A DNA stretch of 22,424 bases. Origin: JBECKQ01 sp040235375. GTDB taxonomy: Bacteria > Planctomycetota > Phycisphaerae > UBA1845. The stretch covers positions 1 through 22,424 of the forward strand of contig JBECKQ010000207.1 in NCBI GenBank assembly GCA_040235375.1. The letters run 5' to 3'. This document shows, one piece after another, positions 1-8,613 of this stretch. The notes below the pieces were generated by a model. It was not told where the DNA came from, ran no database searches, and saw only the letters and a program-made list of their open reading frames with translations. Positions within the stretch are counted from its first letter, which is position 1. Each line of letters opens with the position of its first letter. Position numbers and translations under genes: made by a program.

Positions 1-1413
1 CTGGGAACCAACGCGGTGGTCAAGGCGTTTCACCGTACGGGCGGCTTTCTTCGGGCTCACGTGCCGCCTATGAAGATCCTCGCCGCGGCCATCACCATTG
101 GCTCAGGGGGCTCGGCGGGCCGAGAAGGACCAACCGCCCTCATGAGCGCTGGAATCGGCTCCCTTTACGGCACATACATGCGTCGCACCGATCAGGAGAA
201 ACGGTTGCTGGTGCTCGTCGGTATGGCCTCCGGCCTCGCCGCGCTCTTTCGCTCGCCGATTGGTACGGCCTTCTTCGCCGTCGAAGTGCTGTACGGCGCG
301 ATGGCCTTCGAAGGCCGCGCCTTGGCCTACGCCATGCTCGGCTCGGTGGCGGCCTATACCACCAACGCGTTGTTCGTCGGTTGGGAGCCGTTGTTTCATG
401 TTCCCCGGGACCTGACGCCCACCGCGTTTGTGGCATACTTCTGGTTCGCCGCGCTGGGGTTGCTCGCGGGCGTGGGAGCCACTTTCGTGCCCGTAGTCTT
501 CTACGGCCTTCGGGACGCCTTCCGACGTCTGCCCATCCCCCGTTACTTCAAACCGGCCATCGGCGGTCTGGGCGTTGGATTGGTAGCCCTCGCGTGGCCC
601 GAAGTCCTTTGCGGCGGTTACGGGGATATTCAGCGCGCCATCAATGGAGATTTCGCGATCGGACTGCTCGCGGTGCTCGTTTTCGCCAAGCTGTTCGCCT
701 CTGCGTCGACCATTTCCTCCGGGGGGTCTGGCGGTGTTTTCGCGCCGACGCTCTTTCTCGGGGCCATGCTGGGGGCGTTCCTGGCCCAGGTCTCCCACCA
801 TTCACCTGCGGCATTTGCCGCTGTTGGCATGGCCGCCTTCTTCGGCGCCGCGGCGCGAGTGCCTATCGCCACATTGTTGATGGTTACGGAAATGACCGAC
901 GGCTATGAGCTGTTCGTGCCGGCCGCCCTGGCCGTGATTGTCAGCTACCTTGTTCAGAGTACCCTCACCCGGCCGTTCAGGTACCACAGTCTTTACGAGG
1001 CCCAGGTTCTCGGGGCGGCGGATTCGCCCGCCCATCACGGCGAGCAACTGCAAGCAGTGCTGAAGCTCCTGTGCGAGCAGCGGCTCGTCGTGCCCCCTGA
1101 TGTGCGCGCCGTGGACCTGCCAACCCTGGTGACCAGCGGAATTCCGGTGGAGCTGCCCGACAACCGGCGGCTCATCTACGGCGTCCTGCGCGCCGACAGC
1201 GCCTCCGTCGGTCAGCCGGCCTCGAAACTCTTCCCCCAGGCCGCGGGGAACGATTCCGCGCTGGTCGCCGTCATCCGCGATGGGCATACACTGCTGCCGC
1301 ACTCCGAACTCGAGCTGCGCGCGGGCGATCGACTGCTGGCCATTGTCTCGGCGGAGTGGCACGACCGCTTGAAGGAACACATCGACGCGCCCCGGCCGAT
1401 GGCGCCGAGGTAA
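1..1413 (+). CDS. CLC-family chloride channel/H+ antiporter with C-terminal RCK_C (TrkA-C) domain, 5'-truncated by the window
   Basis: The frame is open from base 1, so the true start lies upstream; 470 residues are visible. This is an integral inner-membrane anion channel or Cl-/H+ exchanger. The family signature GSGGSAGREGP lies at about residues 34-44 and keeps the gating glutamate of GREGP (CLC family knowledge). A second signature, GSGGVFAPTL, is near residues 242-251, followed by the last hydrophobic helices up to about residue 320. The earlier GSGIP filter motif would be outside the window. The soluble C-terminus (about residues 370-465) has the pattern of an RCK_C/TrkA-C regulatory domain (LRAGDRLLAIVS), a ligand-sensing module found on some bacterial CLC proteins in place of CBS domains. 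The gene converges on the HtrA-like protease, 34 bp away. Channel versus exchanger cannot be decided from sequence alone. Confidence 0.93.
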   Translation: MGTNAVVKAFHRTGGFLRAHVPPMKILAAAITIGSGGSAGREGPTALMSAGIGSLYGTYMRRTDQEKRLLVLVGMASGLAALFRSPIGTAFFAVEVLYGAMAFEGRALAYAMLGSVAAYTTNALFVGWEPLFHVPRDLTPTAFVAYFWFAALGLLAGVGATFVPVVFYGLRDAFRRLPIPRYFKPAIGGLGVGLVALAWPEVLCGGYGDIQRAINGDFAIGLLAVLVFAKLFASASTISSGGSGGVFAPTLFLGAMLGAFLAQVSHHSPAAFAAVGMAAFFGAAARVPIATLLMVTEMTDGYELFVPAALAVIVSYLVQSTLTRPFRYHSLYEAQVLGAADSPAHHGEQLQAVLKLLCEQRLVVPPDVRAVDLPTLVTSGIPVELPDNRRLIYGVLRADSASVGQPASKLFPQAAGNDSALVAVIRDGHTLLPHSELELRAGDRLLAIVSAEWHDRLKEHIDAPRPMAPR

Positions 1414-1438
1414 GGCTGTCCGCGGTCGGTGCAGCGTA

Positions 1439-1459
1439 TCCGGCGCCTCAGGCGCCGGA
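1439..1459. terminator. Perfect 9-bp hairpin between convergent genes
   Basis: TCCGGCGCC at 1439-1447 pairs perfectly with GGCGCCGGA at 1451-1459 around a 3-nt loop. That loop is the stop codon of the minus-strand protease gene. It lies 26 bp past the CLC stop. There is no T-run on either side, so it is at best a factor-assisted or bidirectional terminator or an mRNA 3'-end stabiliser. Confidence 0.4.
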
Positions 1460-2302
1460 CTGCGTCAGTTGCGCCATCACCTTCCTGGCCACGTTCGATG
1501 GGATGGCCAGCCCGAGACCGGCGTTGACGCCGCTCGGGGAGATGATGGCCGTGTTGATGCCGATCACTTTGCCTTCCATGTTGACCAGCGGCCCCCCCGA
1601 ATTGCCCGGGTTGATGGCGGCGTCGGTCTGCAGGAAGCTCTCATAGCCGTCGCTGGTCGTCCGCCCCTTGGCCGAGATGATTCCCGAAGTCACGGTCTGA
1701 GGTAGTCCTTCCGGCGCGCCGATGGCGAGAACGCAGTCGCCGACGTGCATTTCATCGCTGTCGCCCAACGGCACGGAGACGAGGTCACCCGGCCTGATCT
1801 TGACGATCGCCAGATCGGTGCCCTTGTCGGTCCGTGCCCACTCGGCCTCGACGGTCCGGCCGTCGAAGAGCACCACCTCGGCCGTTTGCGCGCCGCTCAC
1901 GACGTGCCGGTTCGTGAGCACGTAGCCGTTCTTTGCATCGACGATGATGCCGCTGCCGATCCCCTCTCGCACGTAGTATTGCGGCTGAGACTGCTTCGGA
2001 GCGACGTCTTCGCCGAAGAACCGCCGGAGGAAGTTCTGCACGTTGGGCTCCACCTGGGTTTTCAGGCGTTCACTCGTGCGAATGACCACGACGGCGGGCT
2101 TGACCGTGGCGGCGACCGCTTGATACAGCGGCGACATCGTGTTGTCCCGGCCAAGCCCATCCAGCGACGCGCGCATCACCTTGGCCTCCGCCTCGGCCTG
2201 CGCATAGCGGATGCGGCCCACCAACGCCGGCACGTAGGCGAACACGCCGATGGCGATCGCGCACACGACGAGCACCGGGATGAGTATTCTCGAGTTTGTC
2301 AT
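1448..2302 (-). CDS. Membrane-anchored HtrA/DegS-like trypsin-fold serine protease lacking a PDZ domain
   Basis: A 284-residue S1C-family serine protease with one N-terminal hydrophobic segment (about residues 5-27) that should anchor it with the protease domain in the periplasm. The catalytic triad is visible as H133 in LTNRHVVSG, D163 in GTDLAIVKI and S235 in NPGNSGGPL. HtrA/DegQ/DegS proteins normally carry one or two PDZ domains after the protease domain. This one stops right after the last protease strand and helix (AIPSNVARKVMAQL), so it has none. The ATG at 2302 is chosen because AAGGAGG lies 5 nt upstream; an upstream in-frame ATG at 2329 would add nine residues and remove that site from use. 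It follows the RND permease gene by 111 bp on the same strand. The likely role is envelope protein quality control or regulated cleavage; the substrate is unknown. Confidence 0.92.
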   Translation of the reverse strand: MTNSRILIPVLVVCAIAIGVFAYVPALVGRIRYAQAEAEAKVMRASLDGLGRDNTMSPLYQAVAATVKPAVVVIRTSERLKTQVEPNVQNFLRRFFGEDVAPKQSQPQYYVREGIGSGIIVDAKNGYVLTNRHVVSGAQTAEVVLFDGRTVEAEWARTDKGTDLAIVKIRPGDLVSVPLGDSDEMHVGDCVLAIGAPEGLPQTVTSGIISAKGRTTSDGYESFLQTDAAINPGNSGGPLVNMEGKVIGINTAIISPSGVNAGLGLAIPSNVARKVMAQLTQSGA

Positions 2303-2307
2303 GTTTG

Positions 2308-2314
2308 CCTCCTT
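2308..2314 (-). promoter_or_regulatory. Shine-Dalgarno site of the HtrA-like gene
   Basis: The minus strand reads AAGGAGG, then CAAAC, then ATG. This strong ribosome-binding site decides the start at 2302 over the upstream ATG at 2329. Confidence 0.8.
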
Positions 2315-2362
2315 GACCGCTGCCATCACGGGATCGAACCACCCGTATTCCGCTGCCCCGGC

Positions 2363-2368
2363 ATTGTA
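2363..2368 (-). promoter_or_regulatory. Possible -10 box upstream of the HtrA-like gene
   Basis: The minus strand reads TACAAT (5 of 6 matches to TATAAT) about 60 nt before the ATG, in the 111-bp gap after the permease gene. No good -35 box sits 16-18 nt upstream. The protease gene could therefore have its own weak promoter, or be read through from the efflux operon. Confidence 0.25.
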
Positions 2369-2413
2369 GCCCGCTGGTCCGATCCGGACTGCCGATCTTC
2401 CGCAAGGCGCCGA

Positions 2414-5400
2414 TCAGCCTGAATCGTTCTGCACCGGGGCTGCCGGGGGGCTTTGACGGGCGAATTTCCGCGCGTACGCCATGTAGTACGCCATTGGCAC
2501 GACGATCAGCGTGAACAGCGTCGAGATCGCCAGCCCGAAGATCAGCGCCCACGCCAGTCCGGAGAAGATCGGATCCAGCGTGATCGGCCAGGCGGCAAGC
2601 ATGGCTGCTCCGGCTGTCAACAGGATCGGCCGCGTCCGCAGCGCCCCGGCCTCCAGCAGCGAGTCGTACAACGGCTCGTTTTGACGCTTACGCTCTTCCA
2701 CGAATTCGATCAGCAGGATCGAGTTCCGCGTGGCAATACCGGCCAGGGCGATGACGCCGATCATCGCCGTCGCCGTGAAGTACACCGGATTCTCCCACCC
2801 GCCGACGGGGTGGCTCGTCACCAGGTTCAGCAGCCAGAAGCCGGGCACGATTCCGATGATGGACAGCGGCAGAGCGATCAGTTGAATCACCGGCAGCAGA
2901 AAGCTCCCCGTCTGGTACATCAGGAGGATGTAGATGCCGAGCACGGCCACGCCGAAGGCGATGCCCAGGTCTCTAAATACGCGCAGCGTGATGTGCCACT
3001 CCCCCTCGCCCGACCAGTCGACGTCGTAGCCGGCCAGATCGGGATCGGCCCGGACGCGATCGCTCAGCGCGAAGACGGCGTCCGGCGGCGGCAGGCCCGC
3101 CGTGTCGCCGAATACGTACACCAGCGCGCGCAGATTCTTGTGGTAGATCGGCTGGTCAATGATCGTCTCTTCGAACGTGCCGAGCTCCGACAGTGGAACC
3201 GTGACGCCCGTGGGGCCCTGAAAGCGGAGTTGGGCCAGGCTCGTGTTCTGACTGCGCTCCGCCTGCGGAAGCCGCAGCATGATCTGTACAGGATTGAGCG
3301 GTGCGTCAAGCCGCAGGGCAGTGGGGGTGTTGCCCTTGAGGGCGCCGTCCAGCAGGTCGGCGATCTGCTGATCGCTGATGCCGTGCAGGGCCGCCCGGGC
3401 GTGATCGACGCGGAAGATCGCCTGCTTCTCCGGCGCTACGATCACGTCGTCGACGTCCACCACATCCGGCGTCGTCTCCATGAGATGGCGAACGCGGCGG
3501 GCGGCCGCGACAAGATCCTCGTAAGGCTGCTCCGGTCGCCCGTAGACTTCCGCCACGAGTGTCGCCCGGACCGGCGGACCCGGCGGCGTCTCCACGATCT
3601 TGATGTTGGCTCCGTGTGCGCGGGCGATTGCCGTCAGGTCGTTGCGCAGTCGCAGGGCGATCTCGTGGCTCTGCTGTACGCGGTGGTGCTTGTTGGCGAG
3701 GTTGAACACGATGTCGGCGACGTACGGGCCGTGCCGCAGATAGTAGTGGCGCACCAGGCCGTTGAAATCCATGGGGCTGTTGGTCCCGGTGAACGTCGTC
3801 GCGTCGGTGACTTCGGGCACGCGCACGAGGTAATCCGCCAGCGCCTGCGTCGCGCACTGCGTTGTCTCCAGCGTCGTGCCGCGCGGCATGTCGATGACGA
3901 TTTGAAGCGTGTTCTTGTTGTCAAACGGCAGCATCTTGAGCGGGATGCGCTCCGTCAGGACCAGCCAGCCGGAAAACGCCAGGGCGCTGAGCAGTCCCGC
4001 GATGACGACCCAGCGCACTCCGCGTCGGTGCAGGATCGGCCCGAGGATGGCACTATAACCGCGGTACAGTGCGCTGTCCTTCAGCACAAAGGGCCGGGCG
4101 TGGCTGTGCTCATACGTGCCCCTGAGCATGTGGTACGAGAGCCACGGCGTCACCGTGAACGACACGACCAGGCTCATCAGCATCGCCACGGGAACGTTGA
4201 GCGCCATCGGAGCCATGTACGGCCCCATCATCCCGGTGATGAAGAACATGGGCAGGAAGGACACGATGACCGCCAGCGTCGCCATCATCACCGGTGGCAG
4301 CACCTCGTTGATCGCCTCGATCACCGCGTGATAGGGATCGAGCCGCCGTAGCGCGAAGTAACGATGGATGTTGTCCACGTCCACGATGGGGTCGTCCACG
4401 ATCAGCCCCAGCGACAGGATCAAGGCGAAGAGGGTGACGCGGTTGATCGTGTACCCGAGCAGGTAGTTGATCAGCAGCGTGATGCTGAAGGTGATCGGCA
4501 CGGCCACGGCGATGATGACGCTCTCGCGCCAACCGAGGCTGTAGGCCAGCAGGGCGATCACCACGATCAAGGCAACGCCCAGGGCGGTGACCAGGTCGTT
4601 CACCTTGTCGTTGGCGCTGCGGCCGTAGTCGCGAGTGACGCGCAGGTGCACGTCGGCGGGCAGCACGTCGTGCCGGAAACGCCGGGCCTCCGCTTGCAGG
4701 GCCTCGGAGACCCAGACGGCGTTCGTACCCTTGCGCTTTGCCACCGCCACAGTCACGGCCGCGTAGCTCTCGCCGCGTTTGACGCCGGCGGGCAGTCCCG
4801 CGTTCGGCGCGGCCGGATCGTAGGGGCCGTATGCCTGGGGACCAAAGGCGATCTGCGTGTACGTCTCGACCTCGGCCGGACCGTCCTCGATCCGGGCCAC
4901 GTCGCGCAGGTGCACCGGGCGGAGCTTGTCGACCGCCACCACGAGGTTGCCTACCTGCTCGGCGGTCGTGAGGAATCTGCCGGCCTGAAACTGGATGACT
5001 TCGTCCGCGCGCACGAGATCGCCGCTGAGCAGCGATACGTTCGCGGCGCGCAGCGCCTGCTTGATGCTTTCCAGTGCCACGTGGTGGCTCGCGAGAGCCG
5101 GCGCGGACAGATGCACTTTGATCTGTCGCGACCGGCCTCCGTCGATGTACGTGCGTCCGGCGTTCTTCACCGCTTGCAGGCGGATTTCGAGCTCTTCCGC
5201 CATCTGCCGCAGCTCGTAGTCACCGTACACGCTGCTGTAGAGCGCAAAGTCGACGATCGGAACGTCGTCGATCTCGTGCGGCTTGACGACCCATCCGCTC
5301 ACCGCGGCGGGGACTTGATCGATGTTCGAGTGGATCTTGTTGTAGAGCTTGACCCAGCTCCGTTCGCGATCCTCGCCCACGTAGAATCGCACGATCACGA

Positions 5401-5701
5401 GTGCCTGGCCGGGGTAGCTCGTCGAGTAGACGTATTCCACGCCGTCGATCTGGTACAGAAGCCCCTCCAGGCGCGTCGTCACCTGGCGCTCCACCTCGCG
5501 CGCCGAGGCGCCCGGGACGGTCACGAATACGTCGGCCATGGGCACGACGATCTGCGGATCCTCCTCCCGCGGCGTGACCAGCAGCGCCACTGTCCCCCCA
5601 ATCAGGCTGAGCAGAATGAGCACGACGGACAGGTTGCCCTTCAGGAAGGCCGCCACGATGCGAATCATCAGGTTGTGTGTCGTCACGCCCGGTTCGCTCA
5701 T
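2414..5701 (-). CDS. RND-family efflux permease (AcrB/HAE-like inner-membrane pump subunit)
   Basis: A 1095-residue, about 12-helix, proton-driven inner-membrane transporter, close to the usual RND permease length (about 1000-1100). It has the duplicated RND plan: a first hydrophobic helix (about 24-42), a large periplasmic loop, a block of helices from about 367 to 520, a second helix near 560-580, a second periplasmic loop, and a C-terminal helix block from about 900. The proton-relay aspartate pair (DD, about residues 436-437, in LSLGLIVDDP) is the HAE/AcrB-type arrangement, not the CusA metal-pump form. It is the last gene of the tripartite operon. Its ATG overlaps the adaptor stop as ATGA (5698-5701), implying translational coupling. 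Substrates cannot be inferred; drugs, detergents or lipophilic metabolites are typical. Confidence 0.95.
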   Translation of the reverse strand: MSEPGVTTHNLMIRIVAAFLKGNLSVVLILLSLIGGTVALLVTPREEDPQIVVPMADVFVTVPGASAREVERQVTTRLEGLLYQIDGVEYVYSTSYPGQALVIVRFYVGEDRERSWVKLYNKIHSNIDQVPAAVSGWVVKPHEIDDVPIVDFALYSSVYGDYELRQMAEELEIRLQAVKNAGRTYIDGGRSRQIKVHLSAPALASHHVALESIKQALRAANVSLLSGDLVRADEVIQFQAGRFLTTAEQVGNLVVAVDKLRPVHLRDVARIEDGPAEVETYTQIAFGPQAYGPYDPAAPNAGLPAGVKRGESYAAVTVAVAKRKGTNAVWVSEALQAEARRFRHDVLPADVHLRVTRDYGRSANDKVNDLVTALGVALIVVIALLAYSLGWRESVIIAVAVPITFSITLLINYLLGYTINRVTLFALILSLGLIVDDPIVDVDNIHRYFALRRLDPYHAVIEAINEVLPPVMMATLAVIVSFLPMFFITGMMGPYMAPMALNVPVAMLMSLVVSFTVTPWLSYHMLRGTYEHSHARPFVLKDSALYRGYSAILGPILHRRGVRWVVIAGLLSALAFSGWLVLTERIPLKMLPFDNKNTLQIVIDMPRGTTLETTQCATQALADYLVRVPEVTDATTFTGTNSPMDFNGLVRHYYLRHGPYVADIVFNLANKHHRVQQSHEIALRLRNDLTAIARAHGANIKIVETPPGPPVRATLVAEVYGRPEQPYEDLVAAARRVRHLMETTPDVVDVDDVIVAPEKQAIFRVDHARAALHGISDQQIADLLDGALKGNTPTALRLDAPLNPVQIMLRLPQAERSQNTSLAQLRFQGPTGVTVPLSELGTFEETIIDQPIYHKNLRALVYVFGDTAGLPPPDAVFALSDRVRADPDLAGYDVDWSGEGEWHITLRVFRDLGIAFGVAVLGIYILLMYQTGSFLLPVIQLIALPLSIIGIVPGFWLLNLVTSHPVGGWENPVYFTATAMIGVIALAGIATRNSILLIEFVEERKRQNEPLYDSLLEAGALRTRPILLTAGAAMLAAWPITLDPIFSGLAWALIFGLAISTLFTLIVVPMAYYMAYARKFARQSPPAAPVQNDSG

Positions 5702-6918
5702 GGCATCACGACCTCTTCGTTGGCCCGCAGCCCGGCAAGGACTTCCACGAGGTCGCCGTGGCGCTGTCCAAGCCGGACGAAGCGCCGTTGCGTGTAGCCT
5801 TCCTTGGTGACTACGTCCACGAGATAGAGCTGACCCGCTTCGCGCACGGCACTCTGCGGGATGACGAGGGCTTCGTAGGTGCCGGCCTCCACGTTGACGT
5901 GCCCCGACATGCCGCTGACCAGACCAGGGTGCGCCGGCAGGGACACCTTCACCGTCACGGTGCGCGTCTGCGCGTCGGCCTGACGGACGATGTCGCGGAT
6001 CGTGCCGTCGATTGCGAGCCCGAGAGCGTCAATGTGCACTTGCAGCAGAGCGCCGAGCTGAAGGTGAGGCACGAGAGACTCGGCCACGACGGCGTGAAGC
6101 TCCGGCTCGGCGGGCGTCTCCAGCATGAACAGCGCCTGGCCCGGCGCCGCCATGTCGCCCACGTCCACCATCCGGCGGGCGACAACGCCGCCGAAAGGGG
6201 CCTCGATCGTCGTGTAGGTGAGCATGACGCGGGCTTCCTCGAGGGCGGCCTCGCTCTGCTTTTTCTGCGCCTTGGCCTTGTCCACGCCGTCCTGCGCCGC
6301 GCTGACCTGCTCTTTCGCGGCGCGCACCTGCGCGTCGGCCTCGTCCTTCGCGGCCCGGGCATGATCGAGCTGCTGGCCGGTGGCGGCCTGCTTCTTGAAC
6401 AAGTCCTCATATCTGTGCCAGTCGGCGAGCGTTTGCGTCTGCCGCGCCTGGGCCCCCTCCAGTTGGGCTCGCGCGATGGCCAGTTGCGCCTGCGCGGACG
6501 TCAGCCCGCGCTCCATCGCCGCGACTGCGGCCTCCCCGCTCTGGACACGGGCCTTGATCTCCCGGTCGTCCAGCCGGGCGAGCACGGTGGCCGGCTGCTC
6601 ACCGTCCTGACCAGTCACCTGATCGCCGGCGTGTACGAGCGTCTCACGAACCTGCGCCGTGATCCGGCTGGAAACCCGGGCCTGCGTGCGCATCTGCACC
6701 GTGCCCGTTTGCGCGACAAGCAGCGGATAGGACTTCTGCTCGACGCGTTGCGTCTCTTGCGGCGGCGATTTCGCCCGCGGCTCCGGAGGGCCGGGCTCCA
6801 CCCGACCTGCGAACGTCCCGGCCAACCAGAGCATGAGGACGACCAGCAGCGCCCCCAGAGCCAGCACCTTGCCGGACTCCTTCAGAATGTGTCGTTGCCG
6901 GGGCGACATCTCGCTCAT
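5698..6918 (-). CDS. HlyD/AcrA-type periplasmic adaptor (membrane fusion protein) of the RND pump
   Basis: A 406-residue protein that bridges the inner-membrane RND permease and the outer-membrane channel. A single N-terminal hydrophobic segment (about residues 18-38) anchors it. A biotinyl-lipoyl-like half (about 75-115) leads into a long alpha-helical hairpin (about 115-235), rich in Ala, Lys, Glu and Gln and strongly coiled-coil. The second lipoyl half and beta-barrel follow (AGDQVTGQDGEQ before the hairpin; IEAPFGGVVARRMVDVGD after it). The C-terminal membrane-proximal domain ends near GLRANEEVVMP. Both ends use ATGA overlaps, with the TolC-like gene before it and the permease after it, so all three are probably made in coordinated amounts. 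A start at the third codon (MSPRQR) is also possible. Confidence 0.94.
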   Translation of the reverse strand: MSEMSPRQRHILKESGKVLALGALLVVLMLWLAGTFAGRVEPGPPEPRAKSPPQETQRVEQKSYPLLVAQTGTVQMRTQARVSSRITAQVRETLVHAGDQVTGQDGEQPATVLARLDDREIKARVQSGEAAVAAMERGLTSAQAQLAIARAQLEGAQARQTQTLADWHRYEDLFKKQAATGQQLDHARAAKDEADAQVRAAKEQVSAAQDGVDKAKAQKKQSEAALEEARVMLTYTTIEAPFGGVVARRMVDVGDMAAPGQALFMLETPAEPELHAVVAESLVPHLQLGALLQVHIDALGLAIDGTIRDIVRQADAQTRTVTVKVSLPAHPGLVSGMSGHVNVEAGTYEALVIPQSAVREAGQLYLVDVVTKEGYTQRRFVRLGQRHGDLVEVLAGLRANEEVVMP

Positions 6919-8393
6919 TCGGATCCTTCCGTCCAGTCGGCGAGGTCCCCGAGCGCTTGCTGCAACGTCGCTTCAGCGATCTTTCCGTCGAACACCGCGC
7001 CGCAATACGAAACTTCCGCCCGATTCCAGGCCAGTTCCGCCTGGAGCAACGCATCCACCGTGACAATCTGGTTCTTGTAAAGTTGCCGGGTCTCGTCCAG
7101 TCCCTGGTCCGCCCATCGCTTCTGCTCCGTGGCTACCTTGATTTTGGCCACCGCGTCCTCCAGGCCGATCGCCGCCTGGTGGACCTCCAGGGCGATGTCG
7201 AGCGCGATCTGCTCGCCGCGCTTGGTCGTCTCCCGCAGATTGGCTCGCGCCGCGCGAACGCGACTGGGCGTCAGCCCGCCGTCAAATATGTTCCACGTCG
7301 CCTGCACGCCGGCCAGCCAGCTTGGCTGCGCGCCGGTCAGGTCTTCACTGTTCCATTCGTACTGGGCGTGCGCGGAGACTTGCGGCAGCCATTCGCCTTC
7401 CGCCGCCTTGACCCGCGCGCGGGCCGCCGCGATCAGCGCATCCACCTCGGCCAGTTCGGCCCGCCGCGCCAGCGCGTGCTCCACGAGCACGTCAGTGTCT
7501 TGGGACGGGGTCTGCGGCGTCGCGGGAGCGGTCACTTCCGGAATCTCGCCGGCGTCGATTCGCCGTACGAGCAGTCGCTCGAGTGCGGCCTGCCACTTGC
7601 GGGCCGAATTCCTCGCCGTGACGAGCTGGCTTTGCGATTCCGCCAGATTCGTCTTCAGACGCAACACCTCGCTCTTGAGCACCATCTGGGCTTCGAGCCG
7701 ATCCTCGGCGAGGTTCTCGTTTTCCGTGGCAACGTCGACGGCGCGCTGCGCCACCGTCACGAAATCCAGCGCCTGCAGCCAGCGGTAGTACGTCTCCACG
7801 ACGGCACCTACGAGCTTGTTGCGTGCCGCCTGCAGGTCGGCCGCCGCGGAGCGGCGCTTTTCGGCGGCCGCCTTCCGATCGTACCAGCGCGCCCCGCCCT
7901 CAAAGAGAGACCATCGGCCTTCGATGCTGGACGTCGCGTTCTGTTGCTGTCCGGGATTGTTGAAGTTCAGGTTCTGCGTGGCCCGCTTCTGGTTGATGAT
8001 GTACATGAGCGCGAACACCGGGTTGTCGGTGGCGCTGAAGTCCTGCGCGAGCGTCACTCGCGGGTAAAACGCCGCTTCCGCTTCGCGAACCTGCGCCGCA
8101 GCGGCATCGAGACGATCCTCGATCTGCTCGAGCTTGCGGCTCGCCCGCAATGCTTCCTCGACAGCGCGATCGACGGTCAGTGGTGCGGCGTTGGGCTGCG
8201 TCGTCGGGGCGTGTGTGCGCCACTGTTCCAGCACCACCGTCGCCGGGCGACGCGCAATGCGCGCGGCTCGCTGTTCGGTCTGACAGCCGGCCGCGACGAC
8301 GCATAGCAGGCCGACCGGCAGCGTCACCAGCCGCCGCCTGTCACAAGCGACTCTCATCATCGGGATATTGAACGGCACCCGATCGCCCCCCAT
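6915..8393 (-). CDS. TolC/OprM-like outer-membrane efflux lipoprotein
   Basis: A 492-residue outer-membrane factor, the exit duct of the tripartite pump. The N-terminus has a basic region (CDRRR), a hydrophobic core, and a lipobox ending VAAGC with the lipidated cysteine at about residue 37, as in the OprM branch of the family. The rest shows the two repeated helical and coiled-coil halves of TolC-like proteins, for example ALRASRKLEQIEDRLDAAA near residues 92-110 and DGGLTPSRVRAARANLRE in the second half. ATG 8393 is preceded by AAGGA with an 8-nt spacer. Later ATGs at 8360 and 8357 would still keep the full signal peptide but have poor ribosome sites. It is the first gene of the operon, and its stop overlaps the adaptor start. 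Confidence 0.93.
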   Translation of the reverse strand: MGGDRVPFNIPMMRVACDRRRLVTLPVGLLCVVAAGCQTEQRAARIARRPATVVLEQWRTHAPTTQPNAAPLTVDRAVEEALRASRKLEQIEDRLDAAAAQVREAEAAFYPRVTLAQDFSATDNPVFALMYIINQKRATQNLNFNNPGQQQNATSSIEGRWSLFEGGARWYDRKAAAEKRRSAAADLQAARNKLVGAVVETYYRWLQALDFVTVAQRAVDVATENENLAEDRLEAQMVLKSEVLRLKTNLAESQSQLVTARNSARKWQAALERLLVRRIDAGEIPEVTAPATPQTPSQDTDVLVEHALARRAELAEVDALIAAARARVKAAEGEWLPQVSAHAQYEWNSEDLTGAQPSWLAGVQATWNIFDGGLTPSRVRAARANLRETTKRGEQIALDIALEVHQAAIGLEDAVAKIKVATEQKRWADQGLDETRQLYKNQIVTVDALLQAELAWNRAEVSYCGAVFDGKIAEATLQQALGDLADWTEGSE

Positions 8394-8544
8394 CCACCAA
8401 TTCCTTGACCGTGCCAGCGAGTAGCAGGCTGTATCCGGTGTTCGTTATAAATCTTCAGAAAGGCCTCGTGCTGGCATCCGCAACACGCGTCCCAGGGAGA
8501 CTAACGGGCAAGATGCTCGAATCAAGGAATGATGATTTGGAAAT

Positions 8545-8566
8545 ACCCTTACTTTACAGCAAGGGT
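8545..8566 (-). terminator. Hairpin with GUAA tetraloop, possible terminator or leader structure
   Basis: Read on the minus strand, ACCCTTGCT pairs with AGTAAGGGT (one G-U pair) around GTAA, a GNRA-type tetraloop, followed by ATTTCC. It lies about 190 bp beyond the lipoprotein stop and about 150 bp before the efflux operon. It could be a second terminator for the lipoprotein transcript, or a dyad operator for the efflux promoter. The plus-strand version has an A-C mismatch, which favours a minus-strand RNA. Confidence 0.35.
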
Positions 8567-8613
8567 TTCACTGAGGGGCGGGACGCTTGCATTCCCGACG
8601 GCGCGCGCAAAAC

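Noticed and set aside
2414..5701. Heavy-metal (CusA-type) RND pump
   Set aside because: The TM4 region has the DD proton-relay pair of HAE-type pumps. I saw no methionine-rich metal-relay pattern, and no metal-binding accessory gene is adjacent.
2453..8306. Long plus-strand open frames (2453-4351, 4364-5797, 5677-7080, 6957-8306) opposite the efflux operon
   Set aside because: They are antisense to well-supported RND, adaptor and TolC-like genes. Their translations are rich in Arg, His, Asp and Gln with no domain or signal, as expected from GC-rich codon bias.
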